Below, in pieces: positions 26,611 to 34,876 of a DNA stretch of 64,000 nt. The DNA comes from Flavisericum labens (lineage in GTDB: Bacteria; Bacteroidota; Bacteroidia; Flavobacteriales; Flavobacteriaceae): contig NZ_JBJJBQ010000003.1 of the NCBI RefSeq assembly GCF_045446075.1, positions 325,845-389,844 of the forward strand. Direction: 5' to 3'. The number at the start of each line of letters is the position of its first letter. Position 1 is the stretch's first letter. The notes beneath the pieces were generated by a model. It made no database searches. It was not told the DNA's origin and was given only the letters and a program-made list of their open reading frames with translations. Made by a program: the position numbers and the translations under genes.

Positions 26611-27732
26611 ATGAATCAAAACAACAAATTGAGAGAAGTTGCAGGCCTATTTTTTAAATTGGGTTGTATCGCTTTTGGTGGCCCAGCAGCTCATATCGCC
26701 ATGATGGAAGATGAAGTGGTTAAAAAAAGAAAGTGGATAACCCAAGAACATTTTCTTGACCTTATTGGAGCGACAAACCTTATCCCAGGACCTAATTCTA
26801 CTGAGATGACCATGCATTGTGGTTATGAGCGTGCCGGGTGGAAAGGGCTTTTTGTTGCAGGGATTTGTTTTATTTTTCCAGCCGTTGTTATCACCGCCGT
26901 TTTTTCGTGGCTGTATCAAGAATACGGTCAGCTGCCCAAAGTAGAGCCTTTTATTTATGGTATAAAACCTGCTGTTATAGCCATTATTTTTATGGCAGCT
27001 TTTAGACTGGGAAAAAAGGCGGTTAAAAATACCCAACTTATTGTTTTGGGGCTCTTAGCTGTAGTAGCCTGTTTGTTTGGGCTAAATGAAATTATAGTAC
27101 TGTTGGGTTGTGGTGTCTTTGGGTTGCTGCTTTATTTTTTCAGTAAAAAGGCAACTACATTAAATAGCATAATTCCACTTATATTTTTACAAACCCAAAC
27201 CACAATGTCAATTAGTGCAATTAAAATATTTCTAACTTTTTTAAAGGTTGGCGCTATACTATACGGAAGTGGTTATGTGCTGTTTGCTTTTTTAGATGCT
27301 GAATTAGTCGGAAACGGTTGGCTAACACGTCAAGCTCTAATTGATGCCGTGGCTGTTGGGCAAATTACACCAGGTCCTGTTTTGTCTACAGCAACTTTTA
27401 TTGGATGGCAAATGAATGGGGTAACAGGAGCGCTCGCAGCTACTCTTGGTATCTTTTTACCATCATTCCTTTTTGTACTTCTTTTGAATCCATTGATTCC
27501 TAAAATGCGAAAATCACCGATAATTGGGGCTGTTTTAGACGCGGTAAATGTTGCAGCCGTAGCATTAATTATTGCGGTGTGTATCGAAATGGGGAGGGAA
27601 ACCTTAACCGATTGGCGCACCATCATAATCGCTGTTATCAGTTTAATACTTGTGTTCACTTTAAAAAAAGTAAATAGTGCTTTTATTGTTTTGGGTAGTG
27701 CATTGGTGGGTTATGTGCTCAGTTTTTTATGA
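26611..27732 (+). CDS. chrA: chromate transporter ChrA-type, two-domain
   Basis: Inner-membrane anion transporter of the CHR family, in which characterised members export chromate. Two homologous halves are visible: residues about 8-175 (FFKLGCIAFGGPAAHIAMM, GPNSTEM) and about 195-370 (FLKVGAILYGSGYVLFAF, GQITPGPV). About ten to twelve transmembrane segments in 373 residues. It follows the copper operon but is separated by its terminator, so it is likely independent. Substrate may be sulfate or another oxyanion rather than chromate. Confidence 0.88.
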   Translation: MNQNNKLREVAGLFFKLGCIAFGGPAAHIAMMEDEVVKKRKWITQEHFLDLIGATNLIPGPNSTEMTMHCGYERAGWKGLFVAGICFIFPAVVITAVFSWLYQEYGQLPKVEPFIYGIKPAVIAIIFMAAFRLGKKAVKNTQLIVLGLLAVVACLFGLNEIIVLLGCGVFGLLLYFFSKKATTLNSIIPLIFLQTQTTMSISAIKIFLTFLKVGAILYGSGYVLFAFLDAELVGNGWLTRQALIDAVAVGQITPGPVLSTATFIGWQMNGVTGALAATLGIFLPSFLFVLLLNPLIPKMRKSPIIGAVLDAVNVAAVALIIAVCIEMGRETLTDWRTIIIAVISLILVFTLKKVNSAFIVLGSALVGYVLSFL

Positions 27733-27750
27733 GTTCAATATATAAACAGT

Positions 27751-29178
27751 TTAAAAAATAACTTTAAAAATACTTGAATCGTTGTCTTTTGTCAATTTAA
27801 TAATATATAAACCTTTTAAGGCTAGCGATATTTGGTTTAGGTTATTTTGCAACTCTTCTTTGTGGATTAATCGACCGTTTAAATCATAAATAGATGTTGT
27901 AGTCTGCGGTTGGGTTTTAATCATTAAAAGTTTACCGCTTGTCCAAACTCTACTTATCATGTTTGTCTTTTTATTAATGCTAAGCGGTTCTTCAGAAATT
28001 TTTCCAATACCACTATATGTTGATACTATTGAGGGAACATTGGTTGTCGCTATCAATATATTCGAATAATCATATAAATTTGAAGGAGTGAAATTACAGT
28101 CCCTATTAAACTCTTCGCTTTCACTTAACGGGTCAGATTTACCGCCATTAATATTGGAAATTCCAGCGGGCAATCTGCTGCAGTTTTCAAAAATATTGTC
28201 GATTAATATACCTTGGCCATTTTCCGAAATTTTTCCGAAGACAGGTTTTTTGGAATTCTTAAAATAGTTTTGCTCAATGTAAGCATTGGTATTTATACGC
28301 AGATTAACTCCATCTCCAGGGCAATCTGTCATATAATTATTAAAATAATGATGCTGCCCATATCTTAATAAAGGTAGGCGCGAACCATCAATTCTTGCAA
28401 AATAGTTATGGTGAAAGGTAATGGTACGATTGTAAATGTCGCTGTTGCCGCTTCCTGAAAGTAAAGCTTTTGAATGGTCATGAAAGTAATTCCATGAAAT
28501 AGTTAGGTTTTGGGTGTTGTTTTTATTGTCCACCAGTCCGTCGTATCGGTCTTTGTTATCAATGTTTTCGTTGTAGAATTCACAATGATCAATCCAGATA
28601 TGCTGACTGATACGCTGCGGTTCGGGAATGCTTTCTTTGTCTGCCTGAATGCCAATGCAATCGGGGTCACCTAGAGTGGTTACACCATCCGTGTCCAATA
28701 TTTTGTATTCGCCGTCGCGAGTGGCAGGTACGTGTTTCATCGTAAATTTTATATTTCTGATGATAATATTCGATTGACATTGAATAACCAACCCTATTCG
28801 GTTAAAGAAGGCTTGGTCGGCAATACCAATAAGTGTTTTATTAGACCCAACCCTTAATATGTCTCCAAATGTGGTTTCAATAGCGCCTGGAGCATCACTG
28901 GCAACAAGGCCTCCATCGGCATCCACCCATGTTTGAACTCCAGTATTAAACTCCTTATCAATTCTTATAACGTAAGGGGTCGTGGCATTTTCAACATATT
29001 GTTTTAGTTCTTGAAGCGTAGTTGGGGTTACAATTTGTCCGCCCGCGCCACCATTAGTTCCGCCGCCCAATGTAGCAAAGCCTGTCATGCTGAAATCTGG
29101 GGCTTGACCAAAAATTTGCATCGAAGTCAATAGAATAAAAACGAAAAACTTAATGGAAGGAGCCTTTGTTATGGTCAT
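27751..29178 (-). CDS. pectate lyase (PL1-like) secreted by the type IX system
   Basis: 475-residue secreted enzyme: signal peptide (cleavage near FGQA, residue 25), right-handed beta-helix pectate lyase core (about 30-385), and a C-terminal type IX sorting domain (about 395-475, SIYDLNGRLIHKEELQ, ending FKVIF). PL1 landmarks are WIDHCEF, the Asp-rich calcium region DGLVDNKNN, and DGSRLPLLR with the catalytic Arg. It should cleave polygalacturonate by beta-elimination at the cell surface or outside. No other pectin genes are in the window. It is convergent with chrA. Confidence 0.9.
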   Translation of the reverse strand: MTITKAPSIKFFVFILLTSMQIFGQAPDFSMTGFATLGGGTNGGAGGQIVTPTTLQELKQYVENATTPYVIRIDKEFNTGVQTWVDADGGLVASDAPGAIETTFGDILRVGSNKTLIGIADQAFFNRIGLVIQCQSNIIIRNIKFTMKHVPATRDGEYKILDTDGVTTLGDPDCIGIQADKESIPEPQRISQHIWIDHCEFYNENIDNKDRYDGLVDNKNNTQNLTISWNYFHDHSKALLSGSGNSDIYNRTITFHHNYFARIDGSRLPLLRYGQHHYFNNYMTDCPGDGVNLRINTNAYIEQNYFKNSKKPVFGKISENGQGILIDNIFENCSRLPAGISNINGGKSDPLSESEEFNRDCNFTPSNLYDYSNILIATTNVPSIVSTYSGIGKISEEPLSINKKTNMISRVWTSGKLLMIKTQPQTTTSIYDLNGRLIHKEELQNNLNQISLALKGLYIIKLTKDNDSSIFKVIF

Positions 29179-29471
29179 CGTATTAATAGATTAGAAATTT
29201 CACCTAGTAAAGATAGCGCTAAAAAAACTTCAATTGGTGTCCTTTCAAATACAATTTTGGTAGAAAATTAATCCTTATCGAAACGTGCTCCAATAGAAAT
29301 ATTATTTTAATCTGTATTTTGGTTTTTGAAAATAGGTAAAAGATGTATATTTTTTGCAAATGGTTGCCTATGGGGATTGTTTTTTTGAATTTAGTTAAAT
29401 TTTTCCCAATGGAATGATAACGGATTTAACTTCTCACTACCTTTAGTGTGTTCTTTTTAAATTAAGAAACT
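29179..29471. other. AT-rich intergenic region before the small peptide gene
   Basis: No gene seen. It should hold the promoter of the pectate lyase (leftward) and of the 28-residue peptide gene (rightward). A weak -7 box TACCTTTA lies at 29438-29445, 27 bp before the peptide ATG. Confidence 0.35.
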
Positions 29472-29558
29472 ATGGGACAATTAAAGTCTAAAAGTAAGTC
29501 TTCTTTGCCAAAACAAGCGATAAAGAAGACAACACAGGCTCCTGCTAAAAAGAAGTAG
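29472..29558 (+). CDS. 28-residue basic peptide
   Basis: ATG at 29472 and TAG at 29556-29558 encode a 28-residue peptide with 10 Lys and no acidic residue (opening MGQLKSKSKSSLPKQ, ending APAKKK). A -7-like box upstream and a clean intrinsic terminator 58 bp downstream make a complete small transcription unit. Composition suggests a nucleic-acid or ribosome-binding peptide, or simply a short RNA with a chance frame. I do not recognise a family. Confidence 0.55.
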   Translation: MGQLKSKSKSSLPKQAIKKTTQAPAKKK

Positions 29559-29615
29559 TTTGTGTGTTAGGTTTGTTTAGAATAAACCGCATTTATGAAA
29601 GAGAAAAACTTGTAG

Positions 29616-29640
29616 CCACCTTCAAAAAAGGTGGTTTTTT
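29616..29640 (+). terminator. intrinsic terminator after the small peptide gene
   Basis: Stem CCACCTT / AAGGTGG with a 5-nt loop CAAAA, followed by six T. It ends the short unit that starts before 29472. Confidence 0.85.
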
Positions 29641-29714
29641 AGTTTAGGGGATTATAAAAAAAGCTTTCTATTTTAAGAGAAGTTTTTTTATAAATTGACT
29701 ACCATGGCTTTTGA

Positions 29715-29761
29715 CTACATCATGCTTGGTATACCGCTACCCATGCCAACTTGCATAGCAG
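29715..29761 (-). pseudogene. relic of a groEL 3' end
   Basis: 47 bp that match the end of groEL (30738-30784, same strand) at about 41 positions. Read on the minus strand in the groEL frame it gives A-M-Q-V-G-M-G-S-G-I-P-S-M-M-stop, against A-M-P-G-G-M-G-G-G-M-P-G-M-M-stop in the intact gene. No groEL similarity continues upstream of the match. It looks like the last piece of a deleted second copy or of a short local duplication about 1 kb from the functional gene. Confidence 0.8.
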
Positions 29762-29980
29762 TATAATATTTTATGGGTAAATCGTTTAAAAAGATAATTT
29801 TATAATTAATTAGTCTGTAAAATTTGTGCGAGTCGTTATGAAATCTGTATTAAAGTTATTAGGTAGCTTTAAAATCCCATAATTTTTTGCACTATTATAT
29901 TAATTATTTGATCAAAATTTGGTCAGAAATTGGTGAAATTAACTTACATTTAAATTTCAATTAAAAATTTATAGTTTATT

Positions 29981-30484
29981 ATGAAGTATTTTATACCTAA
30001 AATTAAGTGTTTTTTGTTGGTTTTTGCTGTAGTATTGACTGCATCTTGTTCTCCTGAGGATGGCGCTGATGGCGTACAAGGTCCTGCTGGTCCTGCTGGT
30101 CAAGACGGTATCGATGGCGTTGACGGTATCGATGGAAACGCTAATGTTATTTCAGTGGTACTTGAAGATGTAGCTCTTGTTTTTGGCTCTAATGAAATTT
30201 CAATTGCAGAGCTTACGGCAGATATAGCTAGCAACGGTTTTGTTCAGGGTTATATTGCAGACCAAACGGCTAATCAATGGTATACTTTGCCCCTTGCTGA
30301 TTATAAACCAGTAGAGGCTCTAATATTTGATGAGGGTGGAAATCAAACAGGAACGGAAATAGCTGCCGCTTCTGCTATCTTGTTACATATTGAGGCTGTG
30401 GGGTCAGGAAAAGTGATTTTGTATTCTTTATTTGAGGGAACTGTTGATTTAAGATTTGCATTAGTTGAAGCTAGCACCCCTTAA
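29981..30484 (+). CDS. lipoprotein with a short collagen-like repeat
   Basis: 167-residue lipoprotein: signal peptide and lipobox (LTASC, Cys at 23), then about nine Gly-x-y triplets (residues about 27-53, GADGVQGPAGPAGQ, GIDGVDGIDGN), then a beta-rich C-terminal domain of about 110 residues. Such proteins are common as surface or periplasmic lipoproteins in Bacteroidota. The triplets may trimerise the C-terminal domain. No enzyme motif visible. It is flanked by its own terminator. Confidence 0.8.
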   Translation: MKYFIPKIKCFLLVFAVVLTASCSPEDGADGVQGPAGPAGQDGIDGVDGIDGNANVISVVLEDVALVFGSNEISIAELTADIASNGFVQGYIADQTANQWYTLPLADYKPVEALIFDEGGNQTGTEIAAASAILLHIEAVGSGKVILYSLFEGTVDLRFALVEASTP

Positions 30485-30524
30485 TGTTTTATGTTTTCTT
30501 AATAGGAACAGAATAAAAAATTTT

Positions 30525-30559
30525 AAGTGAGTTAATATGAAATATTGGCTCACTTTTTT
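30525..30559 (+). terminator. intrinsic terminator of the collagen-like lipoprotein gene
   Basis: Stem of 14 pairs (AAGTGAG..AATAT / ATATT..CTCACTT with two T-G wobble pairs) closed by a 3-nt GAA loop, followed by a T tract. Confidence 0.85.
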
Positions 30560-30670
30560 ATATAACCTTTAATGATATTATAGAGTTATTTAATTCTGTA
30601 ATAAAAAAAACATCTTTTTTTTTACTGTTATAACATATATCATTGGATGTAGTTACAAAAGCATTTTATA

Positions 30671-30708
30671 AAAAATAAGCGCTTCCATTAATGGAAGCGC
30701 TTATTTTT
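30671..30708 (-). terminator. groEL terminator, bidirectional palindrome
   Basis: A perfect 38-bp palindrome centred at 30689/30690, with core half AATAAGCGCTTCCATT flanked by A and T runs. It ends about 30 bp past the groEL stop on the minus strand and can terminate from either side. Confidence 0.88.
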
Positions 30709-30736
30709 ATTTTTCACCTACTCTAAGGGTAAGTAA

Positions 30737-32368
30737 TTACATCATGCCTGGCATACCGCCACCCATGCCACCTGGCATAGCAGGAGCATCTTCTTTAATA
30801 TCGATTAAAGCACACTCTGTAGTTAAAATCATTCCAGCAACCGATGCTGCATTTTCCAATGCAATACGTGTTACTTTTTTAGGGTCTATGATACCTGCTT
30901 TTAGCATATCAACATATTGCTCAGATTTGGCATCATAACCAAAATCTTTTTTGCCTTCAAGCACTTTGTTGATAACAACACTTCCTTCTCCACCAGCGTT
31001 TTCAACTATAGTACGTAAAGGAGCTTCAATGGCTTTGTTCACGATTTGAACACCTGTTGTTTCATCAAGGTTTTCAGTTGTGATTTTTTCCAATACGGCT
31101 TTAGCTCTCACTAAGGCTACACCTCCACCGGCAACAATACCTTCTTCAACGGCAGCACGCGTAGCGTGTAAAGCATCGTCAACTCGATCTTTCTTCTCTT
31201 TCATTTCAACTTCAGAAGCAGCACCAACATAAAGAACAGCAACACCGCCAGCTAATTTAGCCAAACGCTCTTGAAGTTTTTCTTTATCGTAATCGCTAGT
31301 AGTCGTTTCAATTTGAGCTTTTATTTGGTTTACTCTCGCTTTAATAGCTTCAGCATCACCAGAACCGTTCACGATAGTTGTATTGTCTTTATCAACCGTT
31401 ACGGTCTCAGCGGTACCTAACATGCTTAAATCGGCATTTTCAAGAGTAAATCCTCTTTCTTCAGAAATTACAGTTCCGCCAGTTAAGATAGCAATATCTT
31501 CAAGCATAGCTTTACGTCTGTCACCAAAACCAGGTGCTTTTACAGCGGCAATTTTCAATCCGCCACGTAATTTGTTTACTACCAAAGTAGCTAGAGCTTG
31601 ACCATCAACATCTTCTGCGATAATTAATAAAGGACGGCCAGATTGTGCCACAGGCTCTAGAATAGGAAGGATTTCCTGTAAATTAGAAATCTTTTTATCG
31701 AATAATAAAATGTATGGATTTTCTAAATCGGCAATCATTTTATCAGAATCAGTTACGAAATAAGGTGATAAATAACCTCTGTCGAACTGCATACCTTCAA
31801 CTACATCAACATAAGTGTCCAAACCTTTAGCTTCTTCAACGGTAATAACACCTTCTTTACCTACTTTTTCGAAAGCTTGGGCAATCAATTCACCAATAGT
31901 GTCGTCGTTATTTGCAGAAATAGCTGCTACTTGCTTGATTTTCTCAGACGAATTACCAACTTCTTCAGATTGTTTTTCAAGGTCTTTAGTGATGGCTGCA
32001 ACGGCTTTATCAATACCTCTTTTTAAATCCATTGGGTTAGCCCCTGACGCTACGTTTTTTAAACCTTCTTTTACGATAGCTTGAGCAAGAACGGTAGCTG
32101 TAGTAGTTCCATCACCAGCTAAATCGTTTGTTTTGCTGGCTACTTCTTTTACCATTTGCGCACCCATATTTTCGTGCTCGTCTTCTAATTCGATTTCCTT
32201 AGCTACAGAAACACCGTCTTTAGTTACAGATGGTGCTCCAAAACTTTTGCTAATGATTACATTACGGCCTTTAGGGCCTAAAGTTACTTTTACTGCATTT
32301 GCCAATGCGTCCACGCCGCGTTTTAATCCATCGCGTGCTTCAATATCAAATTTTATGTCTTTTGCCAT
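30737..32368 (-). CDS. groL: chaperonin GroEL
   Basis: 60-kDa chaperonin subunit that folds proteins in the cytoplasm with GroES. 543 residues, full length. Family blocks: AKDIKFDIEARDGLKRGVD at the start, VTLGPKGRNV, AGDGTTTATVLAQ (ATP site), and the flexible Gly-Met C-terminal tail (GGMGGGMPGMM). It follows groES by 105 bp on the same strand. No second intact groEL is present here, but see the relic at 29715-29761. Confidence 0.98.
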   Translation of the reverse strand: MAKDIKFDIEARDGLKRGVDALANAVKVTLGPKGRNVIISKSFGAPSVTKDGVSVAKEIELEDEHENMGAQMVKEVASKTNDLAGDGTTTATVLAQAIVKEGLKNVASGANPMDLKRGIDKAVAAITKDLEKQSEEVGNSSEKIKQVAAISANNDDTIGELIAQAFEKVGKEGVITVEEAKGLDTYVDVVEGMQFDRGYLSPYFVTDSDKMIADLENPYILLFDKKISNLQEILPILEPVAQSGRPLLIIAEDVDGQALATLVVNKLRGGLKIAAVKAPGFGDRRKAMLEDIAILTGGTVISEERGFTLENADLSMLGTAETVTVDKDNTTIVNGSGDAEAIKARVNQIKAQIETTTSDYDKEKLQERLAKLAGGVAVLYVGAASEVEMKEKKDRVDDALHATRAAVEEGIVAGGGVALVRAKAVLEKITTENLDETTGVQIVNKAIEAPLRTIVENAGGEGSVVINKVLEGKKDFGYDAKSEQYVDMLKAGIIDPKKVTRIALENAASVAGMILTTECALIDIKEDAPAMPGGMGGGMPGMM

Positions 32369-32473
32369 TTTATTAAATTTTTAGCTGTTTGCCTTTAGCT
32401 ATTCGCTATTGGCTTGGGTTTGTGATTAATTTTAGTTGTGCTAAAAGCCAAGGGCTAATAGCAAAATAGCCAT

Positions 32474-32749
32474 TTACACGATTGCCAAAATATCGCTTTC
32501 GCGCATTATTAAGTAGTCTGTTCCTTCAAGTTTTAGTTCGGTTCCGGCATATTTGCCATATAAAACAGTATCGCCAACTTTTACGGTAATTGGGTCGTCT
32601 TTTGTTCCAGGCCCGGCAGCAACAACAGTGCCTTTTTGTGGTTTTTCTTTAGCGTTGTCTGGAATAATAATTCCTGAAGCTGTTTTAGTTTCAGCTGCAG
32701 CAGGTTCAATAAGAACTCGGTCTGCCAATGGTTTAATGTTCAATGCCAT
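32474..32749 (-). CDS. groS: co-chaperonin GroES
   Basis: 91-residue co-chaperonin that caps GroEL. Family blocks: IKPLADRVLIEP, the mobile loop around KTASGIIIPDNAKEKPQ, and GDTVLYGKYAGTELKLEG. First gene of groES-groEL. I could not identify a CIRCE element or a clear TTG/TAnnTTTG pair upstream. Confidence 0.98.
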   Translation of the reverse strand: MALNIKPLADRVLIEPAAAETKTASGIIIPDNAKEKPQKGTVVAAGPGTKDDPITVKVGDTVLYGKYAGTELKLEGTDYLIMRESDILAIV

Positions 32750-32844
32750 TTGTTGTATATTTTTATGTTTAAAAAATTAATATTTATGATTAGCCTTTAA
32801 GCTAAAAATGTGCCAATACAATTAGACTGACAAACTTGCAGAAA

Positions 32845-32878
32845 CAAAAATGCCAGCTTTATTAGCTGGCATTTTTTA
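32845..32878 (-). terminator. intrinsic terminator of the miaB-lptE-secG gene run
   Basis: 9-bp stem AATGCCAGC / GCTGGCATT with a 7-nt loop and A/T runs on both sides. It lies about 20 bp past the secG stop and can also act on rightward transcripts. Confidence 0.85.
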
Positions 32879-32897
32879 TGTTCGTTCAAAAAACAAT

Positions 32898-33275
32898 TTA
32901 TTTGTTGTCAGATGAAGTATCTGCTGCTCCATCAACTGGAGTTGCGGGTGCTGCATCTTGCGCGTTTGGTAAAGCTTCTGGTAGCGGTTGTGTTGTCGTA
33001 GCATCAGGATCTAATGCTTTTGAGTCTACTGTTTCAGAGCTTCTGTTAATTGCTACGTTAGAAAGTAAAATTAATACTAAAAGTAAAGTAGCTAATGTCC
33101 ATGTGCTTTTGTCTAAAAAATCGGTGGTCTTTTTTACACCTCCCAATTGTTGTGTGCCGCCGCCGCCAAAAGACGATGACAAGCCGCCGCCTTTAGGGTT
33201 TTGCACCATAACTACTACTATTAGTAAGAAGGCGACAACCACTATAAGGACTAAAAATATTGTAAACGTACTCAT
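32898..33275 (-). CDS. secG: SecG, protein translocase subunit
   Basis: Small subunit of the SecYEG channel. Two transmembrane segments (about 4-23 and 58-75) frame the conserved QNPKGGGLSSSFGGGG loop. After the second segment comes a 50-residue acidic/Pro-Ala-rich tail, longer than in proteobacteria but common in this lineage. 125 residues. It overlaps the preceding repeat-type gene by 4 bp. Confidence 0.93.
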   Translation of the reverse strand: MSTFTIFLVLIVVVAFLLIVVVMVQNPKGGGLSSSFGGGGTQQLGGVKKTTDFLDKSTWTLATLLLVLILLSNVAINRSSETVDSKALDPDATTTQPLPEALPNAQDAAPATPVDGAADTSSDNK

Positions 33276-34219
33276 TGTTCTTTATTATTTTGTTCTTGTA
33301 ATTGTTCTACTGCTTTAATTTGGTTTGCAAAGAAACTACTTTTTTCTGGATATTTCAAACTTAAAATTTTATATGATTGAATGGCCTTTTTGAAGTTTTT
33401 TTGTTCAACATAAATACGGGCCAAAGTCTCGGTCATTAAAGATTCTGGCTTTATCATTTGGGCTTTTGCTAGATTACCCTTTTTAGCAACGGATTTTACC
33501 GGACTTATTTTCGGGCTTTTTGATATAAACCTGTCGATAAGCTCAAATTTCTTTTCTTTTTCTGAAGCAACAAGTGTTTTTTTCTCCCTGATGGGGTTTT
33601 TAGGAGTTTCATCACGAATTATAGGTTTAAAACGTGTAAGCTTGAGCCATTCGTTGAAAGAGTGTTTTTCGCGTTTATCGAATTGTAATGGCTGCCCCAA
33701 TTTTAAAATATCTTCGGCTGATGCTTCCTGGGTTTTGGTATCTTGGGTAACCGCTTCGATAGTTTCAGATTCATCTAAAATAAAAGAACTCACCTTTGTA
33801 GGGCGGGCTTCTTTGGGTTCAAATAATTCCGGGTCTAAAATGCCTTCGGTTTCCTTTATCTGCTCGTTTAAAGCATCATCAATGTTAATGCTTTTCTGAA
33901 CTGAAATATCTTCCGAATCAACTGCTAAATCTTTTAAATTGGACGTATTTTGTTTTATGAATTTTGAAATTTTATTCTGGATAAAAGTTTCGGAAGTTAT
34001 AAAATCAAATAGAATACTTCTATCGGTGGTATAGGCTGCCGTCTTTTTTAGTTCTTGGTTGTAATTGATGCTGCCTTGGTCTTTTAAGCCTTTAAGATAA
34101 ATAGCGCGTGCCGACTGAAAATAAGGGAATTCATCAATAATAGATTTTATGCCCTCGGTTTGCTCGTGAGTAATGCTTTGAGGGTTTTGGAGAATATATG
34201 TGAAATCTATATTATTCAT
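33272..34219 (-). CDS. tetratricopeptide-like conserved protein
   Basis: Cytoplasmic protein of about 315 residues. It has a helical N-terminal part (about 1-90), a charged, poorly ordered middle (about 95-235) and a C-terminal TPR-like pair of helices (LARIYVEQKNFKKAIQSYKI). The ATG at 34219 (MNNIDFTYILQ) was preferred to a TTG four codons upstream. No catalytic motif. Its place between lptE and secG suggests a link to envelope biogenesis, but that is context only. Confidence 0.72.
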   Translation of the reverse strand: MNNIDFTYILQNPQSITHEQTEGIKSIIDEFPYFQSARAIYLKGLKDQGSINYNQELKKTAAYTTDRSILFDFITSETFIQNKISKFIKQNTSNLKDLAVDSEDISVQKSINIDDALNEQIKETEGILDPELFEPKEARPTKVSSFILDESETIEAVTQDTKTQEASAEDILKLGQPLQFDKREKHSFNEWLKLTRFKPIIRDETPKNPIREKKTLVASEKEKKFELIDRFISKSPKISPVKSVAKKGNLAKAQMIKPESLMTETLARIYVEQKNFKKAIQSYKILSLKYPEKSSFFANQIKAVEQLQEQNNKEQ

Positions 34220-34299
34220 TGGCTGAACCAAATTTATCGATTTTTTTTTAATGGTTTAGTTTTACAGCTGGCTGAGACTGAAAACGGGCATCTTTTAAA

Positions 34300-34809
34300 T
34301 TACCATTTTGCCAAAGTAGCATTAAAAATATCTTGGGTGATACGTTCAAAAATGGTTTCGTGTGCCGTCGTTTTTTGTCCGCCAATAAGTTGTTCACTAC
34401 CCGGGTAATCATAAAAAAATGTGAAACTCTGTTCCAAATCGTCTTCTTCTTTTTTAGTATTAAAAAACCGTAGCTTAACACTAATGGTCAGTCGGTTTTG
34501 CGCTGCCGTGTTCTGAGATGTTGCTGTGGTTGGTGAAATTCTGTAGTCGGTTATTTCGCCTTCGTAAACTAAATCGGCATTAGATTGCACCAAGGTTAAA
34601 TTGGTTTGGTTTTGTATTAAATCTTCCAAGGCGAGTTTAAAGTCGCGTTCTAGACCGGGTTCGACCAAAAGTGCCGTGTTTTCAAAACGGTTAACTTGGT
34701 AGGTTTCTGTGCCCGGAGGGATGGATGCACCCGTAAACGAATAGAATCCACAATTTAATAGTGTAAAACTAATGGTTAAAAGAGAAAAGTATATGATGGT
34801 TTTTTTCAT
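34300..34809 (-). CDS. lptE: LptE, LPS-assembly lipoprotein
   Basis: Outer-membrane lipoprotein partner of LptD in lipopolysaccharide insertion. I used the ATG at 34809, which starts a clean signal peptide ending in a lipobox (FTLLNC, Cys at 20), rather than an in-frame start ten codons earlier. The mature part has the family pattern GFYSFTGASIPPG, followed by VNRFEN. About 169 residues. It lies 67 bp after the sigma-54 activator gene on the same strand. Confidence 0.85.
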   Translation of the reverse strand: MKKTIIYFSLLTISFTLLNCGFYSFTGASIPPGTETYQVNRFENTALLVEPGLERDFKLALEDLIQNQTNLTLVQSNADLVYEGEITDYRISPTTATSQNTAAQNRLTISVKLRFFNTKKEEDDLEQSFTFFYDYPGSEQLIGGQKTTAHETIFERITQDIFNATLAKW

Positions 34810-34876
34810 GCGATTTTGTTGAGCTCGGCTGTAAATCAATTGTTTTTTTAACGTTTTCGTTTTTAGAATGTTGTTG

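Noticed and set aside
32878..33318. 146-codon rightward frame opposite secG
   Set aside because: Covers secG entirely on the other strand; low-complexity translation and overlap with the secG terminator.
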